A stretch of 64,000 nt of DNA, from positions 248,001 through 312,000 of the forward strand of contig CAJNDT010005468.1 in assembly GCA_905221615.1 (NCBI GenBank). Reading direction: 5' to 3'. This document shows, piece after piece, positions 11,379 through 22,019 of the stretch. The translations under genes and the position numbers were made by a program. The notes beneath the pieces are model-generated. The model saw only the letters and a program-made list of their open reading frames with translations. It made no database searches and had not been told where the DNA came from. Positions within the stretch are counted from its first letter, which is position 1, and each line of letters begins with the position of its first letter. The stretch is from Symbiodinium sp. CCMP2592 (Eukaryota; Sar; Dinophyceae; Suessiales; Symbiodiniaceae).

Positions 11379-12329
11379 AGCTGTTGAGGGCTTCGGGGTT
11401 TGGGCTCTAATCTCAGCAACATGGAAGCCTGAATCAATCGTGGCGCTATATCATTCTGCGTGTTCCCTGCTATAACTACAGTAGCTAATGAGTATGGCTC
11501 CTAGAGTGGTATGAGGCCGAGGGTGCCCTAGGTGCAGGCTGCAGAGGTGGGGTCCAGAGTTGCTTCAGCTTTCGATGCGGCATACTTTGTAGAACTTATC
11601 AGGTTTAGGGTTTAGGTTTTAGGGTGGTTGTTCCGACTCAGCTTTGTCGTCTTGGTCTGTTCGGGATTTTGGGGTCGTGAAATGGCCCCTAAACCCTACC
11701 CCAAACCCTAAACCACTGGTCAGGTACCTTTTCCCGTACACCGTCGATCTGATCCTCATTGGATTTATTCTGGTCTGGGTCGTCAGCCCGGGGCTCAGCA
11801 TATCATGGGCCAATGACTACAGCCATACTCCCTTATCTCTACACCATAATAGGGTTTAGGGTTTACGGGTTTAGTGTGTAGGGCATATGAACCTTGAGCC
11901 CTGAACCCTGATGAAATTCTTGGCGAGGCGTTGGTGCTGCTGTCTATGCGCGATTCCGAATTCCGGAGCCGACCTGGTGCGCACGTGGATCTGCTTCGTA
12001 TAGTATAATATACCCCCCCCAAACTCCTACTCTAATTGTTGAGTTGGGAAATTTCGGGTTTAGACTTCAGGGTTTACATCTGGCAAGCTGCTAAAAGACC
12101 ATGTGAACTCAGCAGCCTTCGAATCCTCACGGCGTTCCTGGAGCTGCAACATCCCTAAACCGTAATCCCTACTTGGAGGTTCATGGGTAGTTCGAGCTTA
12201 GTAGCGGGAGAGGCTTGAAGTTCAACGGCGTTTTGTGGGTGTAGGCTTCCAAACCATGAAACCCAAAGATCATAATGTATTTTGGTTAGTCTCCAGTGTT
12301 TCGGGTCCCAATCTTTACTTCTCAGAAAC

Positions 12330-12620
12330 TAACATAGTATGATAGAACACAATGTCATATAATACAGAAGAATATAACGCAATATGATCTCGTATAGCAT
12401 GCTGAAATACAACAGAATTAGAAAAGACTGGCGTAGAATAGAATAAGATATAGTCTGATATAGTGTGTTGTAGCATGATCTTATAAGTATAGTCATATAC
12501 ACGATAAAGTATACACGATAAAGTAATCGCAATGTAACATAGCTAAGAGAATATACCATAACATAGCGCAGCAGAACAACATGCAATACAAGACCCAAAT
12601 TCTTCTTAAGTAACATAACA
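12330..12620. other. AT-rich spacer
   Basis: Low-complexity sequence dominated by ATA/GTATA words. A chance minus-strand open frame of about 107 codons runs through it, but its Tyr/Leu/Ile-rich product follows base composition. Confidence 0.5.
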
Positions 12621-13378
12621 CAGCAGACAATAGAATCAATGTGAACCCTCAAGCCAAGGGTTCAGAGCGTAGCTGGTGCGTCAGGTACACCTACCTCTGC
12701 TTTACCTTGGGCCTGGCCGTGGTGCGCTTCCTTGGACCTTCACTCTTCGAACAGTATTCCCTTGTTTGCGGCTTAGTGGTTTAGGGTTTAGGGGTTTAGG
12801 GTTCAGTCGCCTTAGACACCCACTCCCAAGAGCCGTGACATGAGATACTCCAGAAAGTGATGCCAGGTGACCGGTCCACTCTGCGGACACTGGATCTTTT
12901 CAAGCCCGTTCCTGAGACTTCCTCCCGCCCGAGGGTTGTAGCCCGGCCAAAAAAAAGTGCCTTTTGAGAGCATGTAGAGTCGAACCTTTAAATACTGACA
13001 CTAGGTCAACATTATTACTCATTTCCCCAAGAAGTTGGAAACCGGATGAAAGACAATTAGTGCAGGGATTCCCTATACATGACTCTTTTGGGCTTCTACT
13101 ATAAGGGTTGAGGGTTGGGTCCCTAGAGTCAGGTTCATACACCCGGAGCGGAATTTGAACCCCACCAGGGGAAACTGTTGCCGTTGTTTCCAGGCATCAG
13201 GTTTGGCAGATACTAGTACTGCCAATTGGGAGTCTCATACTATTGATGGCTTAGGGATGTGGTGATGCGGGGCCGTAGTGTTCAAAAGTCTCGGAAACCC
13301 CAAACCCTAAACCGCAGGTTTCAAGTTTGTCTTTGATGCATGGTTTTCAGCGGAGGACTGTCCCACACGTCATAAACT

Positions 13379-13480
13379 CATAGGGACCCTTGGGGGGGAA
13401 CACCCATAATAATGACGTAATAAGGCTTATTCAAGGAAGCAAAGTCCCCTACCCCCCCACCCCAACCTAAGGGTCCCTAG
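13379..13480. mobile_element. MITE family H copy 3
   Basis: CATAGGGACCCTTGGGGGG pairs with CCCCAACCTAAGGGTCCCTA. The core includes CCCATAATAATGACG. Confidence 0.75.
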
Positions 13481-13759
13481 GATAACCCTATTCACACCGT
13501 TTGGGTTTGAAGGTTGTGTGCATGCTGGGCCTTACATCAATTCAAAGGAATTTTGGTGGCATCGTCCTGCGTATTGTGGGTTGAGGTTCTATCCTGCACT
13601 CTGCAGCCTAAACTGCACTAGAGGGCTTCATTTTGCAGGCTCTAAATCGCAAATACCCACCTCGAGGCCCAGAAACAGAAAGGGCCCCAAACTCCAAGCA
13701 GCCCGCTCCCGCTGGCCTCGGCAAAATCCCCGACAATCGGCCGGCTTTATGCACAAACC

Positions 13760-13936
13760 ACCCTAAACCCCAAACCCGAAACCTAGACCTTAAACCCCAC
13801 AAAACCTAGGTCGTCAGCCCTAGACCCTAAAAAATCCTTAAACCCTTAACCCTAAACCCTCACCCTAAAATATCCTTAAACCCTAGACCCCGAACCCTAA
13901 CAAATATCCTTCAACCCTTTACCCTAAACCCTAAAC
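13760..13936 (-). repeat. interstitial telomere-like array (C-rich)
   Basis: Repeated CCCTAAA with variants AAATATCC inserted at roughly 50-bp intervals, suggesting a short higher-order pattern. Confidence 0.8.
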
Positions 13937-14017
13937 CAGCCAGAAGCCACCTCAGGCCTCATGCAGCATTACTACCGAGTGGGAGACCTCAAGGCTTTTG
14001 CTTACTTGGGGCCTTAG

Positions 14018-14196
14018 GGAATTAGAACAGGGTTTTCTGGTTTAGGGTTTAGGGGTTTAGGGTTTAGGGAAGGAATTAGACTAGGGTTTTGCGGTTTAGG
14101 GTTTAGGGGTTTAGGGTTTAGGGAAGGAATTAGACTAGGGTTTTGTGGTTTAGGGTTTAGGGGTTTAGGGTTTAGAGAAGGAATTTGAACAGGGTT
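14018..14196 (+). repeat. 61-bp tandem repeat of telomere-like plus MITE-B-like sequence
   Basis: Three tandem copies of a unit that joins GGAATTAGACTAGGGTTTT (like the family B end) to GGTTTAGGGTTTAGGGG. The third copy is diverged. Confidence 0.8.
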
Positions 14197-14693
14197 TGTG
14201 TCTAGTCAAGGTTGCTTTGAAGAGTTCTGGACGGGGTTTCATCAAGATTTATAGGGTTGCATCTGGTATGAGGTTTTTGGGTTTCTAGGGGTCTTGATGA
14301 TTAGCAGAGGGTAGGGGGACATACTATAGTATAGTTATATGAACCCGAATGAATTAATGTTGGGCATTATTCAGGCCCCTCCATTCGGGCTTATGGTTTG
14401 TTTGCTGTATTCCGGCTATGACGGATTTTCCTCCCCATTGCAACGTAGCATCGTGGGTTCATGATAGGGTTGATGTTTGATCTTGTTTCATCCTTGGCGA
14501 ACTGGAAGCAAGCATGGAGGTTAGCATGTCTTTTGTCGTTTAGCGTGGGCTTACTTCTCTGGCTTAAGACCGCGAAGACTGGGCATTTCAATGACAACGA
14601 TTATGTTTTTCTCTCTGCCCAAATGTGCTCTAAGTCCTCCATCCCTCAAGGTCCATGTGGAGTTTCGCTAGGCCTTGCCCACGTTGCTGTACA

Positions 14694-14793
14694 TGGGAGT
14701 TTCCGAAAATTGGGGGCACCTTATGTTAGGATCCTTATAATAAGGATCCTACTAGTTAGGGTACTATATCAGGGTTCCCTATTTTCGGAAACC
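14694..14793. mobile_element. MITE family C
   Basis: Arms GGGAGTTTCCGAAAATTGGG and TATTTTCGGAAAC around CCTTATAATAAGGATCCTAC. It lies about 300 bp upstream of the Trm10 start. Confidence 0.85.
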
Positions 14794-15083
14794 GGCCAAC
14801 CCACCAGGAACATGGGCGAACGTATCTTTGGGACTGGTCGGATCGAAACGCCCCCCGAGTGTAGCATGATCAGTAGCAAGCTACGCATATACATAGTTAC
14901 CTTTGGAGTCCACTACATGAGAGTATGGGTTCTGAAAGCGAAGAGTTCTTGTGTCGGATATCACGTTCATGCACCTGTCCAAAGTCGATTGCTTCATCTC
15001 TGGTTCATTTGTAGGACATATTCATTCGTGCTCATAAAAGCAGTCAGCTTGCTGGGAAGAGCGCGGCAGGTCAGCTAGGCATC

Positions 15084-16664
15084 ATGTTGGCACCGGGTTT
15101 TGGCCCTCCCGTGCCACGGGAAGCCGTCCTATGGAGCTTTCCTCGGCTAAAGGACCTCCGAGGCATTCGGATCCAGGCAGGAGCCGGGGAGAGAACTCGA
15201 GGCTCCGACTCTCCGGGCCCCGGGAGGCGTCTTTGGACCTGGCTGCTGGGCTTTGTGGCGGCCGCCACAAAGCCCCTCCGGAGCTGGAGCCGCCCGCGCA
15301 AAGCGACACCCGCACTAAAAGTCCGGGACGTCGTGAAGGGCCAGGGGGGCCCCACGGTTGCGGCGCGGAATCCGCCGGCGCGGAGGCGCTCCTATCCTCC
15401 CTTGCCTCCGGCCCCCGGCAAGCTGTCGCCATCAGAGAGGCGACAGTGGCGAAGGGAGCAGAGGTTTCAGGAGATGAAGAAGAAGCGGAAGGCTGGCCGC
15501 GCAGAGGAGCGGCGCAAGGCCGCCCTTCGTCGGAAGGCGGCCCGGCAGAAGCTGCTGGCAAAGATGACTGAGGAAGAGAAGTGCCTGGGCTTGGGCCTAT
15601 GTGCCTGTTTAGAACCTCGTGTCAAAGCTTTTCTGCAGGTAGAGAGGTGTCTGGAGTCTAAATGAAATTATGTGTTCAATGTCGAATGGAATGCCCTACT
15701 ACAAAAAGCAGCCCTGATCCCTTCTCATTAGGAGGTTCACATCCCAGGCGGGCATACTTTTTCGAAGAGAGGCGGGAGCAAGTTGAGATGGAAGAAAGCC
15801 TGGAACGAGCATTTGAGCGAGGTCGCCCCCGAGTTGTCATCAATTGCAGCTTCGGGGAATTTATGGGAGACAGGGAAAACAGGTCCCTGGCGCAACAGGT
15901 GAAGCTAGTGTACACACTTCTGAAGCGTATGCGAGCGAATTTCCAGCTGCACCTCACGTCTTTAGATGCTCAGAATCCAGCCAGTGCACATCTGACCAAC
16001 AGCGGGCTATCAGGGTGGAAGCTGCATGTGCACGATGAGAGCGTCTGGGAGCTCTTCCCCTCAGAGGATCTGGTAATCCTCTCGCCCGATGCCAGAGAAT
16101 GCCTCGAAACCATCGATGAAGACAAGATCTATGTCATCGGGGGCCTCGTCGACCGAAGGGTTCAGAAGAAAAGGACTTTCGACCAGGCAAAGGATCAAGA
16201 CTTGCAGCTGCGGAAGTTGCCGCTCAAGGAATACGGCCCAAAGGGTCTTCATCCCATCCTCAACATAGACGTGGCTGGGCTGTTCTAAAGGAGAGTGACC
16301 AGAATATGGATCTACAGTACATACTAGAGTTTCGTGATCATGGTAATTTACATCAAGCTCCCGAGCAAGAGCCCAGGTGGTGATGCAGATCCTCATCGAG
16401 CGACACCAGGGGAAGGAGTGGCCAGACGTCTTCGAAAGCTGCCTCCCCCGACGGCTCTACAGAGATGCCCCGGACAAGCGAGCCGAAGGGAGGAAAGGGG
16501 GATGCGTTTCTCGTGTCAGTGCATTGATACAGGGACCTACATATTTACCAATACTAGTTTGGGGATTCCTTTTCATATTTATGGTAGAATATACCCCAAA
16601 CCCGAGTCTAATGATTAGGGCCCCTGGATTGGCTCCTCCCAACCTAGATCGTTGTGTGATGTGA
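15084..16664 (+). CDS. trm10: tRNA (guanine-9-N1)-methyltransferase, Trm10 family (3 exons)
   Basis: SPOUT-class methyltransferase that uses S-adenosylmethionine to methylate purine 9 of tRNAs. Exons inferred: 15084-15580, 15748-16270 and 16377-16664, giving 435 residues. Both introns are GT-AG and restore the frame (phases 2 and 0). Residues 1-110 are Pro/Arg-rich. Residues about 115-185 are a basic helical region (KKKRKAGRAEERRKAA) typical of Trm10 N-termini. The catalytic domain follows: VVINCSFGEFM (195-205), YTLLKRM and LHLTSL blocks, EDLVILSPDAR, IYVIGGLVDRR with the conserved Asp near residue 301, KLPLKEY, and exon 3 LIERHQGKEWPDVFESCLP, which matches the family's final helix. After LPRR the frame continues about 45 residues, ending with MITE-encoded sequence and its stop. 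The ATG at 15084 is the first seen, but the frame is open upstream, so an extra 5' exon is possible. The family call is firm; the exact ends are less so. Confidence 0.9.
15581..15747 (+). other. Trm10 intron 1
   Basis: Donor AA/GTGCCTGG and acceptor ATCCCAG/GCGGGC. Removing it gives TEEEKRAYFFEERREQ across the junction, in frame and consistent with the family's helical linker. Confidence 0.8.
16271..16376 (+). other. Trm10 intron 2
   Basis: Donor GAC/GTGGCT and acceptor GCCCAG/GTGGTG. The joined peptide LNIDVVMQILIERHQG matches the conserved segment at the end of the methyltransferase fold. The intron carries GTGG at its 5' end, repeated at the start of the next exon. Confidence 0.85.
16531..16625. 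mobile_element. MITE family B inside the Trm10 last exon
   Basis: Left end AGGGACCTACATATTTACC, a GGGGATTCC block, an AT core, and right end ACCCGAGTCTAATGATTAGG then GCCCCT, all as in family B. It lies within the open frame of exon 3 and encodes a hydrophobic run (YLPILVWGFLFIFMVEY). Confidence 0.8.
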
Positions 16665-17410
16665 TGTCCCCGGAGCTCACTGCACCACAACCCAGCCTGG
16701 AAAGACTCGATTACAAATCCGTAAAGCCTGTAACTTCAAACCGCCACCCGGCCCCCTCCCCACATCGGCAAGTCTCTCCAACAAGCCACCAAGCTAGGTA
16801 CTAAATCGCATAGGGCCGTGGAAGGAATAAGGTTAGTGAATGTCAAGGTCGCTACATTACCACCAGGAACACGGCAACTGAATCTTCGAGGGTTGTTTGT
16901 TTGACGGTGCTGAGTTGGGGAAAATGTACGGGATTGGGTTTCTGCCTGACCTTGTGACAAATCTGCAATTTGATTAGCAGCCACACCGCCTGCGAACCGG
17001 ACAGGTTGAACCCGGGATGGAAAACTCTGGGAACCCTCTGCAGCGTGATTCAATCCTGTGCATTTAAACCCGCACACGTGCAAGCACACACACACACACA
17101 CTCAATAACGAACCAGCATGCGAGCCCACGAAGATGCCCCGTGCACCACATCCCGAAACTTCAGCATACTCTACACTGACCTTCACTTGCATGTGTGTGT
17201 GTGTGTGTGTGATTGTGCATGTATATGTGTTGGATGTATCCCCATCAAACAAAATCCCCAGCCCAAAGCCCTGACACGAAGAGCTAAACCCGGAGCGACA
17301 CATCCAAAAGCCGGAAGCCTCATCAGACCCATAAGTGAGGTCCTGCAGAGTGCACATCACAGACCCCGTTCAAGTTCCGTTGCAAGGCCCAAGCCGTAAC
17401 ACAGGAGCCC

Positions 17411-17498
17411 TACTATTTAGAAGACAGGCTTTGGGGGTACCTTGTAACTATAATCTTAATGAGGAACCCCCAAACCCTATTCTAATGATTAAGGCCCC
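17411..17498. mobile_element. MITE family B, right part
   Basis: GGCTTTGGGGGTACCTTG then AT core and a clean right end ACCCTATTCTAATGATTAAG-GCCCC. The left terminus is degraded. Confidence 0.65.
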
Positions 17499-17504
17499 GA
17501 GCCG

Positions 17505-17618
17505 TACTTGGAGGTTCATGGGTAGTTATAAGTAGGGTTATAAGTAGGGTAACTATACTTATGACCCCATTTAGGGGACTTATAGCCCTACGTATAACTA
17601 CCCATGAACCTCCAAGTA
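17505..17618. mobile_element. MITE family A, near-perfect copy
   Basis: TA-flanked foldback with arms CTTGGAGGTTCATGGGTAGT and the matching complement ending CCTCCAAG. It sits a few bases right of a family B element. Confidence 0.9.
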
Positions 17619-17699
17619 CCCCAAACCGCAGCAGGTGCTGTCGGGCGTCGACGTCTCCAACGCGCAAGGTGACTCCATGCTCGACGTCCGGGCCTTTAC

Positions 17700-17860
17700 T
17701 ATAGGGGCCTGAATAATTACCTATACTATTTTGGTTAGCAGACGCGCCCCCAGCGGCACTGGAGTCCATCAGAAGAAGAGTATACTACTTTGGGGGTTCC
17801 TTATTATATTTATAGTATAATGGGCCCCAAAAACATATTCGAATTATTAAGGCCCCTATA
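17700..17860. mobile_element. MITE family B with an internal insertion
   Basis: Both ends are present (AGGGGCCTGAATAATTACC and CGAATTATTAAGGCCCCT). About 50 bp of unrelated GC-rich sequence interrupts the left arm after ACTATTTTGG. Confidence 0.8.
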
Positions 17861-18329
17861 ATACACGACATTAGGGTTTAAGGTTTAAGGGCCTCGACAA
17901 TGGGACTTGGGGCGGGACTTAACAATCAGAATGGTTTTGGGGTATATGATAAAGGAGTAGTATCTTCAATTATACAGGCTTCCACATTGCCAGAACCAGG
18001 GGGTCTTCTTAGCGGTTTATCTAAAGCGCTGCAGGGCTTAGTGGTCGAGGGTTTAAGGTTTAAAGCTTTAGGAGCGGTTGAACCAAGAGGGTTCATAGGT
18101 TTCAAAAGCCTAAACCCTAAACCCCGTAATTGTAAGGGTTGTGTTGTGGTTTTGCAGGCTTGGCGGTTCAGGGCTTCGATGTACGGGTCAAGTGGAACTT
18201 AGTAGAGATTTGGGGGAAGCGTAGTTTGCATAGCATGATATGTAGTGAGTACGATAAGGGAATACTACTGCCCGCTATTTCGACCTTTACATGAGGGGGT
18301 GTAATCTTTAGGATTCAAGGATGGGGGAA

Positions 18330-18425
18330 ACCCTAAACCCGAAACCTTAAACAAAAACCCGAAACCTTAAACCCCAAACCGTAAACCCTAAACCCTAGAC
18401 CCTAAACCCTAAACCCCAAACCGAG
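18330..18425 (-). repeat. telomere-like array (C-rich)
   Basis: CCCTAAA units with CCCGAAA and CCTTAAA variants. Confidence 0.8.
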
Positions 18426-18506
18426 TCGCGGGCCACTTAAAGGATCAGGGGCCACTCCTCCGATCCAACGCATCGATTGGAATCCTGACCCCCTGGTGTC
18501 CCCAAG

Positions 18507-18603
18507 TGGGAGTTTCCGAAAATTAGGCATACCTTATGTTGGGGGTCCTTATAATAAGGGTCTTACGATGTGGAACTATATTAGGGTATTTTCGAAAACC
18601 CCC
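18507..18603. mobile_element. MITE family C
   Basis: GGGAGTTTCCGAAAATTAGG pairs with TATTTTCGAAAACCCCC. The core has GGGTCCTTATAATAAGGGTC. Confidence 0.85.
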
Positions 18604-18719
18604 AAATTGAGGCGACGATGGAAGATTCAATCCCTTTGAGCAAAGGGGCCCCTGTGTTGAGAGCAGCCGAGTTTAGGGCTTGAGAGTGCCTAATGTTTGA
18701 AGTTTGGGGTATCCGAGGT

Positions 18720-18840
18720 TTAGAGTTGCGCTAAACCCTAAACCCCTAAACCCTAAACCCCCAAACCCTAAACCCCTAAACCCTAGACCCTAAACCCTAA
18801 ACCCTTGAACCCTAAACTCCCTGAACCCTAAGCCCTGAAG
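18720..18840 (-). repeat. telomere-like array (C-rich)
   Basis: Alternating CCCTAAA and CCCCTAAA units, about 100 bp. Confidence 0.85.
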
Positions 18841-18969
18841 GTTGGGTTTAGGGGTGTAGCTGAGGCCGGAATTGTCGAGTTCGCCAAGGGGAACTACCTG
18901 GATGAGATGAGGCATTTGAATGATGGTTTATGTTGCGGTGGGGGGGGGGCGCGGAATAAGGGGTACCTG

Positions 18970-19030
18970 ATGCTGGGGTCCAAAAGCTATGTCATATTAG
19001 GGTCCCCTATTTTCGGAAACTCCCATATTA
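18970..19030. mobile_element. MITE family C, right half only
   Basis: Ends CCTATTTTCGGAAACTCCCA. The left arm is missing. Confidence 0.6.
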
Positions 19031-19783
19031 CGGGTTCGGAAGAAGTAATACAAGTATCCGTTTATAGTGGTTCTACTGTTATACTGTCATAACACCCGAA
19101 ACAGTTTTCAGGCCCCTATATCGTAGAAGTCTGAATGAGGTGTGTTCAACAGGCTTTGTATGATCGGGCTATAAGGTCTAGGTTCTTGGCGGGACACAAA
19201 CCCTGAGCCCGAAGCTCGTTACGGCTAAAGCCTGAATCTTTATCAGGTTCGTTGGGATTTGTAGGGTTTGGGTGTGGTTCGGGCTTTTCAAGGCCAAAGT
19301 GTGGATGGTTCAAGGGTTCTGCAAGGGTTCCTGTAGGGCTTGTATAAAGCTAAGGCTCCGTCCAGGCCTGTCGGTCTGTCTGGAATCTAGGGTTTAGGGC
19401 TTTGCTTGCTTTATAGGGCTTCAAGGCCCTATTTGACTTATAGTCAAAAGTACCCCCGCTCCCCCCTCCAAAAAAGAGAGATCCTATTCTGACTGTTGAG
19501 GCTTGAAACCCTAAACCCTAAACCCCAAACCCTAAACCCTAAACCCAACCCGAAACCCCAAACCCCAAACCCTAGGCCGCTATAGTAGGCTTTAGACTTC
19601 TTGCTTTGTACATGCGGCTTGTTGCCTGCATGCTTCCCGACTCCCAAGGCCCGAAGCTTGAATCGGGTTTGGGGTACATTGTACTACAGGTATATGAAGG
19701 GTTATATGATGCTACATGTATACCATATTACATGTATATTAGGGACGATAGTAGGACATCATTCAAACTTCTTCCCACCCCCA

Positions 19784-19886
19784 TACTTGGAGGTTCATGG
19801 GTAGTTATGAGTGGGGCTATAACTAGGGTATCTATACTTATAACCCCAATTAGGGGACTTATAACCCTATAACTACCCATGAACCC
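19784..19886. mobile_element. MITE family A, right end truncated
   Basis: The left arm CTTGGAGGTTCATGGGTAGT is intact. The right arm ends at CTACCCATGAACC and then runs into telomere-like sequence. Confidence 0.8.
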
Positions 19887-19984
19887 AAACCCTATACCTT
19901 TATGTGTATTGGACCTCTATGTATGATTTGCAGGTCTCTGTTGTTTCGAAAGACGCATAGGGGATACGAGAATACAGAAACCAG

Positions 19985-21990
19985 TTTCAAAAAATTCAAT
20001 TTTTTTCAGAAATTTCCTTCAAAAGGAAAAATTATTAAAAAAATTGAAATTTTTGAAAAAATAAAGACCCTGGCCAGGCCCGGCCGTCGCCCACCAGGAA
20101 TCTTTAAAATTTTTGGAAAAATTGAAATTTTTGAAATTTTTGAAAAAATAAAGACAAATTTCTCAATAATTTCAATTTTTTCAAAAATTTCCTTCAAAAG
20201 GAAAAATTTTTGAAAAAATTGAAATTTTTGAAAAAAATTAAGACCCTGGCCAGGCCCGGCCGTCGCCCACCAGGAATCTTTAAAATTGTTTGAAAAAAAA
20301 ATTGAAATAATTTCAATTTTTTCAAAAATTTCCTTCAAAAGAAAAATTTTTGAAAAAATTGAAATTTTTGAAAAAATAAGACCCTGGCCAGGCCCGGCCG
20401 TCGCCCACCAGGAATCTTTAAAAAAAAAATTGAAATTTCAATTTCCTCAATAAATTTCAAATTTCCTTCAAAAGGAAAAATTTTTGAAAAAATTGAAAAG
20501 GAAAAATTTTTGAAAAAATTGAAATTTTTGAAAAAATAAAGACCCTGGCCAGGCCCGGCCGTCGCCCACCAGGAATCTTTAAAATTTTTGAAAAAATTGA
20601 AATTTTTGAAATTTTTGAAAAAATAAAGACAAATTTCTCAATAATTTCAATTTTTTCAAAAATTTCCTTCAAAAGGAAAAATTTTTGAAAAAATTGAAAT
20701 TTTTGAAAAAATAAAGACCCTGGCCAGGCCCGGCCGTCGCCCACCAGGAATCTTTAAAATTTTTGAAAAAATTGAAATTAAATTTTTTCAAAAATTTTAA
20801 AGATTCCTGGTGGGCGACGGCCGGGCCTGGCCAGGGTCTTTATTTTTTCAAAAATTTCAATTTTTTCAAAAATTTTTCCTTTTGAAGGAAATTTTTGAAA
20901 AAATTGAAATTATTGAGAAATTTGTCTTTATTTTTTCAAAAATTTCAATTTTTTCAAAAATTTTAAAGATTCCTGGTGGGCGACGGCCGGGCCTGGCCAG
21001 GGTCTTTATTTTTTCAAAAATTTCAATTTTTTCAAAAATTTTTCCTTTTGAAGGAAATTTTTGAAAAAATTGAAATTATTGAGAAATTTGTCTTTATTTT
21101 TGAAAATTTCAATTTTTTCAACAATTTTAAAGATTCCTGGTGGGCGACGGCCGGGCCTGGCCAGGGTCTTTATTTTTTCAAAAATTTCAATTTTTTCAAA
21201 AATTTTTCCTTTTGAAGGAAATTTTTGAAAAAATTGAAATTATTGCGAAATTTGTCTTTATTTTTTCAAAAATTTCAAAAATTTCAATTTTTTCAAAAAT
21301 TTTAAAGATTCCTGGTGGGCGACGGCCGGGCCTGGCCAGGGTCTTTATTTTTTCAAAAATTTCATTTTTTTCAAAAATTTTTCCTTTTGAAGGAAATTTT
21401 TGAAAAAATTGAAATTATTGAGAAATTTGTCTTTATTTTTTCAAAAATTTCAAAAATTTCAATTTTTTCAAAAATTTTAAAGATTCCTGGTGGGCGACGG
21501 CCGGGCCTGGCCAGGGTCTTTATTTTTTCAAAAATTTCATTTTTTTCAAAAATTTTTCCTTTTGAAGGAAATTTTTGAAAAAATTGAAATTAAAAATTTC
21601 AAAATTTCAATTTTTTCAACAATTTTAAAGATTCCTGGTGGGCGACGGCCGGGCCTGGCCAGGGTCTTTATTTTTTCAAAAATTTCAATTTTTTCAAAAA
21701 TTTTTCCTTTTGAAGGAAATTTTTGAAAAAATTGAAATTATTGAGAAATTTGTCTTTATTTTTTCAAAAATTTCAAAAATTTCAATTTTTTCAAAAATTT
21801 TAAAGATTCCTGGTGGGCGACGGCCGGGCCTGGCCAGGGTCTTTATTGTTTCAAAAATTTCAATTTTTTCAATAATTTTTCCTTTTGAAGGAAATTTTTG
21901 AAAAAATTGAAATTATTGAGAAATTTGTCTTTATTTTTTCAAAAAGTTTAAAAATTCCTGCTGGGCGACGGCCGGGCCTGGCCAGGGTCT
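19985..21990. repeat. hairpin satellite of about 175 bp units with a central inversion
   Basis: Thirteen GC-rich cores (CCTGGTGGGCGACGGCCGGG or its complement) are separated by AT-rich arms built from TTTTTTCAAAAATTTC and its complement. Cores start near 20066, 20242, 20380, 20541 and 20716 in one orientation and 20806, 20972, 21136, 21311, 21486, 21634, 21809 and 21957 in the other. Spacing is 138-176 bp. Around 20777 the array reverses, leaving a 7-bp spacer between 25-bp perfect arms. Each unit also holds its own short palindrome (CCTTCAAAAGG). Open frames across it encode Phe/Lys/Ile-rich repeats and follow composition. Confidence 0.95.
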
Positions 21991-22019
21991 TTATTTTTTC
22001 AATGAATCCCGGCGGGTGA

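Larger units (their letters stand above)
6813..15083. other. MITE-rich intergenic spacer
   Basis: No gene recognised. Contents: a CA/TG-rich stretch with GTAGGTAGG repeats (6950-7015), MITEs of families A, B, D, H, I and C, trinucleotide GTA/GTG repeats (about 9765-9835), a very AT-rich segment (12330-12620), and telomere-like arrays at 9540-9740, 13760-13935 and 14018-14196. The open frame at 14461-15078 spans a family C MITE and is judged chimeric. Confidence 0.6.
16665..19980. other. intergenic spacer with MITEs and telomere-like repeats
   Basis: No gene recognised. It holds CA and TG microsatellites (17081-17101, 17193-17211), three family B and two family A elements, family C elements, and telomere-like arrays at 18330-18425, 18720-18840 and 19500-19575. 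Confidence 0.6.

Noticed and set aside
12329-12652. 107-codon Tyr/Leu/Ile-rich minus-strand frame
   Set aside because: Composition follows the AT-rich DNA; no start context, motif or conservation signal.
14461-15078. 205-codon open frame upstream of Trm10
   Set aside because: It runs straight through a complete family C MITE and has no recognisable domain. It may overlap the 5' untranslated region of Trm10.
19902-21901. series of 78-110 codon open frames starting MGDGRAWPGS
   Set aside because: Each is one unit of the hairpin satellite; similar frames exist on both strands because the array is inverted.
20066-21990. regularly spaced conserved cores resembling a CRISPR array
   Set aside because: The spacers are themselves repeats, spacing is about 150-175 bp, the orientation flips, and the organism is eukaryotic.
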